A DNA stretch of 5,817 bases. It comes from Phycisphaeraceae bacterium (lineage in GTDB: Bacteria > Planctomycetota > Phycisphaerae > Phycisphaerales > Phycisphaeraceae). The first letter of the stretch is position 1; each line of letters starts with the position of its first letter. The stretch is from assembly GCA_029260675.1 (NCBI GenBank), contig JAJDCV010000177.1, forward strand, positions 1 to 5,817. The letters run 5' to 3'. Of the stretch, positions 1-4,181 are shown piece by piece. Under the pieces are notes generated by a model, which searched no databases, was not told the origin of the DNA, and was given only the letters and a program-made list of their open reading frames with translations. Position numbers and translations under genes: made by a program.

Positions 1-1
1 C

Positions 2-544
2 ACGTTCGGAGAGCGTGGGCTTCCGGGGGAAGGTGAGGAGGTGAGTTATGCGGTGGCGTTGGTGGCGTGGATGCTGGATCGTGCGGGGGCGTCGGGGTCA
101 TTAAAGGATTCGGGGGGGTTTGCGGAGGCGCATTCAAAGGAGTTGTTGCGTGTGTGGCGTAAGGCGTTGCGCCTGAGTAACGGGGATCGTGATGGGGTGG
201 CGAGTTTGATGGGGTTGCTGCCGGGGGCGCGGGATTGGGGTGGGCTGGGGGTGGCGAAGCGTAAGCGTCTGCTGGCGTCGTCGGGGTGGATGGAGGCGTT
301 GGTGTTGCTGCGCGTGGTGGGTGGGGATGAGGTGAAGCAGATGGAGGCGGAGGCGGCGTCGTTGATTGCGGAGGGTGTTTCGCCGGAGCCTTTTGTGACG
401 GGAGATGATCTGATCGCGATGGGGGTCCCGGCCGGGCCGAGGATCGGGGCGTTGTTGGAGGGGGTATACGATGAGCAGTTGGAGGGGCGTGTGGGTAATA
501 AGGCGGCGGGGTTGGCGTGGGTGCGGGGGGAGTCTGATTTGTGA
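2..544 (+). CDS. CCA-adding tRNA nucleotidyltransferase, C-terminal part (5'-truncated)
   Basis: Only the last 180 residues are visible. The frame is open to the left edge, so the GTG at 41 is probably an internal valine and not the start. The clearest family signature lies near the end, at visible residues 130-176: PFVTGDDLIAMGVPAGPRIG followed by a DEQLEGRV segment. This matches the conserved C-terminal domain of class II CCA-adding enzymes and poly(A) polymerases, typically tG-DLi-lG-pGP-ig followed by QLeG. These cytoplasmic enzymes add or repair the 3' CCA end of tRNAs. The nucleotidyltransferase head (G-G-x-x-R and DxD motifs) must lie upstream of the window, so activity cannot be judged here. 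The coding strand is very G-rich, with TTG leucines and GCG, GGG and CGT codons, unlike the GH130 gene downstream. It ends at TGA and is followed by a hairpin 60 bases on. Family call fairly sure; CCA versus poly(A) specificity is not readable. Confidence 0.8.
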   Translation, partial: TFGERGLPGEGEEVSYAVALVAWMLDRAGASGSLKDSGGFAEAHSKELLRVWRKALRLSNGDRDGVASLMGLLPGARDWGGLGVAKRKRLLASSGWMEALVLLRVVGGDEVKQMEAEAASLIAEGVSPEPFVTGDDLIAMGVPAGPRIGALLEGVYDEQLEGRVGNKAAGLAWVRGESDL

Positions 545-586
545 TTTTTGATTGATGATGTGAGGAAGGGAGGGGGAGGTCATTGG

Positions 587-629
587 GGGATATCCCACGG
601 AAGCCCACGGGGCGCGGGCACCCGTGGGC
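587..629. repeat. Palindrome cluster with 9-bp hairpin; possible terminator or REP-like element
   Basis: A perfect inverted repeat GCCCACGGG (603-611) and CCCGTGGGC (621-629) encloses a 9-base loop. Just upstream is the perfect palindrome GGGATATCCC (587-596), which leads into another direct copy of CCCACGG (594-600). The right arm could therefore pair with either left copy. The element sits 58 bases after the stop of the tRNA nucleotidyltransferase gene. No T-run follows (the next bases are GTCTTATG), so it is not a textbook intrinsic terminator. It could be a transcript-stabilising hairpin, a weak terminator or a dispersed repeat. Confidence 0.5.
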
Positions 630-668
630 GTCTTATGAGGGGAATGGATGGGTGGAGGGTTGGGGGAA

Positions 669-728
669 GCGCGACAAGTCGCGGCGGTTCTTGTGGGTGG
701 CGGGAGCGCTAAGCCGCAAGCGGGGATT
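669..728. repeat. Intergenic REP-like repeat modules, copy 1
   Basis: Two short modules occur here and recur in the next intergenic gap. Module A is GCGCGACAAGTCGCGGCG at 669-686 or one base later, containing the palindrome GCGAC-AA-GTCGC (671-682). Module B is AGCGCTAAGCCGCAAGCGG at 705-723, containing the palindromes AGCGCT and CCGC-AA-GCGG, followed by GGGATT. The modules are non-coding, palindromic and repeated, which suits a dispersed REP-type family, but genome-wide copy number cannot be seen from this window. Confidence 0.55.
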
Positions 729-798
729 GACGGGGTGATTGTATTGATCGGGGCGTGAAAAAGACAGAGGCGGGCTGTGGCGTTAGGATCGTCGGGCT

Positions 799-1431
799 GT
801 GATTGACTGGCTGACACAACTTGGGACGCACGCGCCGTACATGCCTTACGTGGTGGTGCTGGGGTTGTTGCTGTTAAGTGGGTTTGGGTTGCCGATCCCG
901 GAGGACATCCCGCTGATTTTGGCGGGGTATCTTTGTTACCCGTGGCATGATGGGCACGGGTATGCGGATCCGTGGGTGCTATTTCCGCTGACGTTTCTGG
1001 CGGTGGTGGGTGCGGACCTGATGGTGTTTATGTTAGGCCGGCGGTACGGGCACCACGTTCCGAAGCTGCCGTTGATGAGGCGATTCCTGACGGAGAAACG
1101 GTTGGCGAAGACGGAGCGGCTGCTGCACGAGCACGGGGGGAAGTTCATATTCGCGGCGCGATTTTTGCCGGGGTTGCGTGCGCCTTCGATCTTCACGGCG
1201 GGGAACTTTAGAGTGCCTTACTGGAAGTTTTTGTTGTATGACGGGGGTGCGGCGTTGATCAGCGTGCCGGTGATTCTGGGGTTGGCGTACTATTTTGCGA
1301 ACCACCTGGAGCAGGTTCGTCAGTGGGTGGCAAACGGCGAGCGTGGCGCGATCGCGGTGATCCTGCTGGCGGTGGTGGTGTTTGTGGGTGTGAAGCTGCT
1401 GGTGAACCGGCGGGTGTCGGGGGGCAAATAG
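799..1431 (+). CDS. DedA family (VTT/SNARE-associated domain) integral membrane protein
   Basis: A 210-residue inner-membrane protein of the DedA superfamily, whose characterised members translocate polyprenyl-phosphate carriers or phospholipids and support envelope and pH homeostasis. Hydrophobic segments lie at about 17-30, 36-46, 60-80, 142-167 and 183-202. Family hallmarks are visible: GLPIPEDIPLILAGYL at 30-45 with the acidic pair E35/D36 in the re-entrant region, and FAARFLPGLRAP at 118-129. R121 and R127 have the spacing of the two essential arginines of characterised DedA proteins. The length is normal for the family. The GTG at 799 is the only start option after an in-frame TAG at 784-786; the next choice, ATG at 841, would remove 14 residues. 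AGGA at 785-788 is a plausible Shine-Dalgarno with a 10-base spacer. It is flanked by repeat-bearing gaps, so it is likely monocistronic. The substrate cannot be told from sequence. Confidence 0.88.
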   Translation: MIDWLTQLGTHAPYMPYVVVLGLLLLSGFGLPIPEDIPLILAGYLCYPWHDGHGYADPWVLFPLTFLAVVGADLMVFMLGRRYGHHVPKLPLMRRFLTEKRLAKTERLLHEHGGKFIFAARFLPGLRAPSIFTAGNFRVPYWKFLLYDGGAALISVPVILGLAYYFANHLEQVRQWVANGERGAIAVILLAVVVFVGVKLLVNRRVSGGK

Positions 1432-1609
1432 GTGGGGCAAGTCTGAAGTGTGATCGGCCAAGGGTGATGTGAGATCCTGGATTGGAGGCAGCGCTAAGCC
1501 GCGGGCGGCGTGTTACGCGGGCCGGGGATTAAGGAGCGTGACAAGCCGTGTCGTAGAGCGGGTATGGGGGGATGTTGCGTGGTGGGGAAAAACGGCCTAA
1601 CCTTTTGAA
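1432..1609. other. Intergenic region between DedA and YggS genes
   Basis: This 178-base gap carries the second copies of the repeat modules (1490-1553). The last 55 bases before the next ATG have no Shine-Dalgarno at normal spacing; the nearest purine stretch, GGGGAAAAA, ends about 19 bases upstream. A very weak -10-like TAACCT (1598-1603) lies six bases before the ATG, which would fit a leaderless transcript. Nothing else is supported. Confidence 0.45.
1490..1553. repeat. Intergenic REP-like repeat modules, copy 2 (order swapped)
   Basis: Module B appears first, AGCGCTAAGCCGCGGGCGG at 1490-1508, identical at 17 of 19 positions to 705-723. It is followed by an extra segment containing GCGT-GTT-ACGC (1508-1518) and then the same GGGGATT tail (1524-1530). 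Module A follows as GCGTGACAAGCCGTGTCG at 1536-1553, identical at 14 of 18 positions to the copy beginning near 669. The order A-B in the first gap is B-A here, so the modules behave as separate mobile or structured units and not as one duplicated block. Confidence 0.55.
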
Positions 1610-2392
1610 ATGACTACTGAAGGCCTGATCGGGCCGGCGCAACTTAAGGACAGCTACCGTCGTGTGCAGGACCGCATCGAGGCGGCGGCGGCGAAGGCGG
1701 GGCGGCGTGCGGGTGATGTACAGATGATCGCGGTGACGAAGTACGCCAGCCCGGACCAGATCCGGACACTGGTCGAGCTGGGTCACGCGGAGCTGGGTGA
1801 GTCGAAGGTGCAGCAGTTGGGTCAGCGTGTGGCGATGCTCGATGAGTTCATGGGGCGTAAGAAGACGCTGGCGGGCGCGGCGCCCAAGTCGTCGGTCGAT
1901 GATCTGCCGGAGAAGGTCCGCTGGCACATGGTCGGGCATCTTCAGCGGAACAAGGTCAAGCAGATTATCCCGCTGGTGGGTCTGATCCACAGCGTGGACA
2001 GCCTGCGGCTGGCCGAGGAGATCCATAACTACGCGGCGCGGATGGATACGGTGGTGGACATCCTGATCCAGGTGAACACGACGGGCGAGCCGACGAAGAG
2101 CGGCGTGGCGGGTCCGGCGGTGATCCACCTGGCGGACCAGATCGACACGATGATGCACCTGAAGCTGCGTGGGTTGATGACGATGGGCCCGAACACGGAC
2201 AACCCGGAGGACGCTAGGCCGGCGTTTGCGAGGACGGCGGACATCTTCTCGGATATCCGTAAGGAGAAGATCGGTGGGTCGGAGTGCAACGTGCTGTCGA
2301 TGGGGATGTCCAGTGACCTGGAGGTCGCGGTCGAGGAAGGCGCGAACGTGTTGCGGATCGGCCGGTCGCTGTTCGGCGAACCTCAGTTGTAG
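1610..2392 (+). CDS. yggS: YggS/PLPBP family pyridoxal-phosphate homeostasis protein
   Basis: A 260-residue cytoplasmic PLP-binding protein with an alanine-racemase-like TIM-barrel fold. Family members bind PLP without known catalysis and buffer or deliver the cofactor, affecting amino-acid metabolism. Key motifs in order: MIAVTKYAS at 39-47 with the PLP-binding lysine K44; LGESKVQ at 62-68, the counterpart of the usual GENrvQ; WHMVGHLQRNKVKQI at 105-119; HSVDS at 127-131; ILIQVNTTGEPTKSGV at 151-166; RGLMTMGP at 187-194; LSMGMSSDLEVAVEEGAN at 229-246; and RIGRSLFG at 249-256, the phosphate-binding end. It is longer than the E. coli protein (234 residues), mainly because of a charged insert at about 78-103 before the WHxxGHLQ strand. 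ATG at 1610 is chosen because it gives a normal N-terminus; no clear Shine-Dalgarno precedes it. Family assignment is secure. Confidence 0.95.
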   Translation: MTTEGLIGPAQLKDSYRRVQDRIEAAAAKAGRRAGDVQMIAVTKYASPDQIRTLVELGHAELGESKVQQLGQRVAMLDEFMGRKKTLAGAAPKSSVDDLPEKVRWHMVGHLQRNKVKQIIPLVGLIHSVDSLRLAEEIHNYAARMDTVVDILIQVNTTGEPTKSGVAGPAVIHLADQIDTMMHLKLRGLMTMGPNTDNPEDARPAFARTADIFSDIRKEKIGGSECNVLSMGMSSDLEVAVEEGANVLRIGRSLFGEPQL

Positions 2393-2526
2393 TTTGTTTT
2401 CCGGTGGCGCGATACACGACGGCGATGCACAACGACCATGAGATGAAGAGAGATTAACCCACACGTTCCACGGCGGAAGTGCGAGTATCAAGCCCGGCGC
2501 GTTGTCGGCCGATAAGTCCCCTACCC
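2393..2526. other. Intergenic region between YggS and GH130 genes
   Basis: This gap of 134 bases (86 if the GTG at 2479 is the downstream start) has no repeat module. A T-rich stretch follows the YggS stop at 2393-2401, with only a 4-bp hairpin (GTTC-GGC-GAAC, 2371-2381) before it, so an intrinsic terminator is weak at best. GATAAG at 2511-2516 is a possible -10 element ten bases before the preferred ATG. No Shine-Dalgarno is evident before either candidate start. Confidence 0.4.
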
Positions 2527-4008
2527 ATGCCAGCGAGAGCCACCCCCAAACTCACCGTCACCCGTCACCCGGACCGGTTCATCTCGGATGATCGGCGTGT
2601 GATCACGCGGTTCTTCCAGGTCGGGGATGAGACGCGCGTGATGACGGTGCTGCGGCGGGTTGCTGAGCTATCTGAAAACGAAGTCACGTCGCTGCTTGAG
2701 CGGGTGATTAAGGACTTCGGGGACCGTCACCGGCGGATCGAGGACATCCTCGAGAACCATTTCGATTTCGTCAGGCCGCTCCTAGAGAGGCCCGAGGACC
2801 TGTCGCGCGAGCGTCGGCTGCTGATCGGGTCGTACTTCACGATGGAGTACTCGATCGAGTCGGCGGCGTTATTTAACCCGTCGATCGTGCCGCACCCGGA
2901 TCAGGAGGGGCTTAGCAAAGGCGAGCTGCGGTTCATCATGAGCCTGCGTGCCACGGGCGAGGGGCACGTCTCCTCGATCGTCTTCCGCACGGGCAGGGTC
3001 GATACCCGGGGGGAGATCACGTTCGATCCCCCGAGCAAATACGCCGCGCGGCTTCGGATGCGGACGGACCAGGTTTATGAGAAGAACCTGTTTTTCTACA
3101 AGCTGATCGAGATGGCGGCGTACAACGAGACGGCGCGGAACATCCTGGACGCCATGCCGGAGTATTTCACGTACCGGGACCTGGACCACACCGTCGCGCA
3201 GCTGCGTGATCGGCCGAACAACCCCGCGGCCTTCAGCGAGACCTCCGAAAACATGTTGTGGCTGGCGCGGAGCAACTACCACCTGCTGGTCCCGCCTGAT
3301 GCCGATCCCACCGAGATCGTCATCTTCCCGACCAGCGAGAACGAGTCCAAGGGGATCGAAGACCTGCGGATGACGCGGTTCGTTGACGATGATGGGACGG
3401 TGACCTACTTCGGGACGTACACGGCTTACAACGGTTTTCGGATCCTGCCGCAGCTACTGGAGACCGAGGACTTCACGGACATCAAGGTGCACACGCTCAA
3501 CGGGAAGTATGTGCAGAACAAAGGCATGGCCCTGTTCCCCCGGAAGGTTGATGGGCTGTACCACATGATCTCCCGGCTGGACGGCGAGAACATGTTCCTG
3601 ATGCGGTCGGACAACACACACTTCTGGAACGAGGCGGTCAAGCTGCAGGCTCCGCGGTATCCGTGGGAGTTCGTGCAGATCGGCAACTGCGGCCCGCCGA
3701 TCGAGACGGACGCCGGCTGGCTGCTGCTGACCCACGGGGTCGGGCCGATGCGGCAGTACTGCATCGGCGCGTCATTGTTGGATCTGGACGACCCGTCGAA
3801 GGTGATCGGGCACCTGAAGAACCCGCTGATCGTCCCGGAGCACGACGAGCGTGAGGGGTATGTGCCGAATGTTGTCTACACCTGCGGGGCGTTGCTTAAC
3901 GGCGACCTGTTGATGATCCCGTATGCGGTGAGCGACTCGGCGACCACGTTCGCGACGACGAGCATGTCGGATCTGTTGAACGTGCTGACAGGTAACGGCG
4001 GGCATTAG
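2527..4008 (+). CDS. GH130 family glycoside phosphorylase-like enzyme (long form)
   Basis: A 493-residue protein with no signal peptide, so probably cytoplasmic. Residues 240-475 form a five-bladed-propeller GH130 domain. GH130 enzymes mostly phosphorolyse beta-mannosides to mannose-1-phosphate, and some are hydrolases. Visible motifs: KGIEDLRM at 275-282, where D279 is the likely proton-donor aspartate (the usual DPR reads DLR); TYTAYNG at 298-303; QNKGMALFPRK at 330-340; SRLDGEN at 349-355; PWEFVQIGNCGPPIETDAGW at 379-398; LTHGVGPMRQYCIGA at 401-415; and EGYVPNVVYTCG at 443-454. The basic residues R339, K340 and H403 are candidates for the phosphate site, favouring a phosphorylase over a hydrolase; this is inference. 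The first 120-130 residues are a mainly helical extension absent from short GH130 enzymes. The ORF extends upstream to GTG 2479, but the extra 16 residues look non-native and family-like sequence begins after ATG 2527. Exact substrate unknown. Confidence 0.82.
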   Translation: MPARATPKLTVTRHPDRFISDDRRVITRFFQVGDETRVMTVLRRVAELSENEVTSLLERVIKDFGDRHRRIEDILENHFDFVRPLLERPEDLSRERRLLIGSYFTMEYSIESAALFNPSIVPHPDQEGLSKGELRFIMSLRATGEGHVSSIVFRTGRVDTRGEITFDPPSKYAARLRMRTDQVYEKNLFFYKLIEMAAYNETARNILDAMPEYFTYRDLDHTVAQLRDRPNNPAAFSETSENMLWLARSNYHLLVPPDADPTEIVIFPTSENESKGIEDLRMTRFVDDDGTVTYFGTYTAYNGFRILPQLLETEDFTDIKVHTLNGKYVQNKGMALFPRKVDGLYHMISRLDGENMFLMRSDNTHFWNEAVKLQAPRYPWEFVQIGNCGPPIETDAGWLLLTHGVGPMRQYCIGASLLDLDDPSKVIGHLKNPLIVPEHDEREGYVPNVVYTCGALLNGDLLMIPYAVSDSATTFATTSMSDLLNVLTGNGGH

Positions 4009-4021
4009 CGCGGACTCGACG

Positions 4022-4041
4022 TCATCAATTCTCATCAATCC
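4022..4041. promoter_or_regulatory. Tandem decamer direct repeat, possible regulator site
   Basis: TCATCAAT occurs twice at 4022-4029 and 4032-4039, in phase within a 10-base period (TCATCAATTC, TCATCAATCC). Direct repeats one helical turn apart are a common layout for a DNA-binding regulator. An inverted ATCAA (TTGAT at 4084-4088) lies further down. The repeat lies 141 bases upstream of the preferred GH13 start and 27 bases upstream of a TATACT hexamer. A role is inference only. Confidence 0.3.
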
Positions 4042-4067
4042 ACCTCCCGGGGCAGGACCGCGGCGCT

Positions 4068-4073
4068 TATACT
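4068..4073 (+). promoter_or_regulatory. Candidate -10 element TATACT upstream of GH13 gene
   Basis: TATACT matches the sigma-70-type -10 consensus at five of six positions. No convincing -35 lies 16-18 bases upstream, where the sequence is GC-rich. A transcript from here would start near 4080 and give a leader of about 20 bases to ATG 4101, or about 100 bases to ATG 4182. It is an alternative or addition to the stronger element at 4161-4169. Confidence 0.25.
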
Positions 4074-4160
4074 TCGGCCGTTGTTGATTCACGTAGCGTC
4101 ATGAATGGCCTGGGGACGGGTCAGGCTCCGAGAGCGTTAAGATGGGTTAAGACGACGCGG

Positions 4161-4169
4161 TGGTATAAT
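4161..4169 (+). promoter_or_regulatory. Extended -10 promoter element TGGTATAAT of GH13 gene
   Basis: TGG followed by a perfect TATAAT hexamer (4164-4169) is a full extended -10 match, which often works without a -35. Counting six bases on places transcription initiation at about 4176, the first base of GTG-AGG-ATG. The transcript would be leaderless at GTG 4176 or have only a six-base leader before ATG 4182. If the longer ORF from 4101 were translated, these bases would encode Trp-Tyr-Asn, so coincidence is possible. Confidence 0.5.
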
Positions 4170-4181
4170 CGTGTCGTGAGG

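Larger units (their letters stand above)
545..798. other. Intergenic region between tRNA nucleotidyltransferase and DedA genes
   Basis: This 254-base gap holds the hairpin and palindromes at 587-629 and the repeat modules at 669-728. Its last 70 bases must contain the promoter of the DedA gene. A weak -10-like TAGGAT lies at 784-789, nine bases before the GTG start, and overlaps an AGGA that could instead serve as the ribosome binding site. No convincing RNA gene or protein-coding ORF was found on either strand. Confidence 0.5.

Noticed and set aside
635..712. Short plus-strand ORF of 25 codons in the first intergenic gap
   Set aside because: It has no ribosome binding site, runs through the palindromic repeat modules, and its Gly/Arg-rich product is unremarkable.
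134..817. Long minus-strand ORF (227 residues) opposite the tRNA nucleotidyltransferase gene
   Set aside because: The translation is dominated by Arg, His, Pro and Gln with no family motif. It is the antisense shadow of a G-rich coding strand.
2371..2401. Hairpin GTTC-GGC-GAAC followed by a T-rich stretch as a terminator of the YggS gene
   Set aside because: The stem is only 4 bp, lies inside the coding region, and is more than ten bases from the T-rich stretch, so it does not fit an intrinsic terminator.
1529..2491. Minus-strand ORF of 320 residues opposite the YggS gene
   Set aside because: It covers a gene with unmistakable family motifs on the plus strand, and its own product is low-complexity His/Arg/Leu sequence without recognisable domains.
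4009..4062. Inverted CGCGG / CCGCG pair after the GH130 stop
   Set aside because: A 5-bp stem with a loop of over 40 bases in GC-rich DNA is expected by chance, and no T-run follows.
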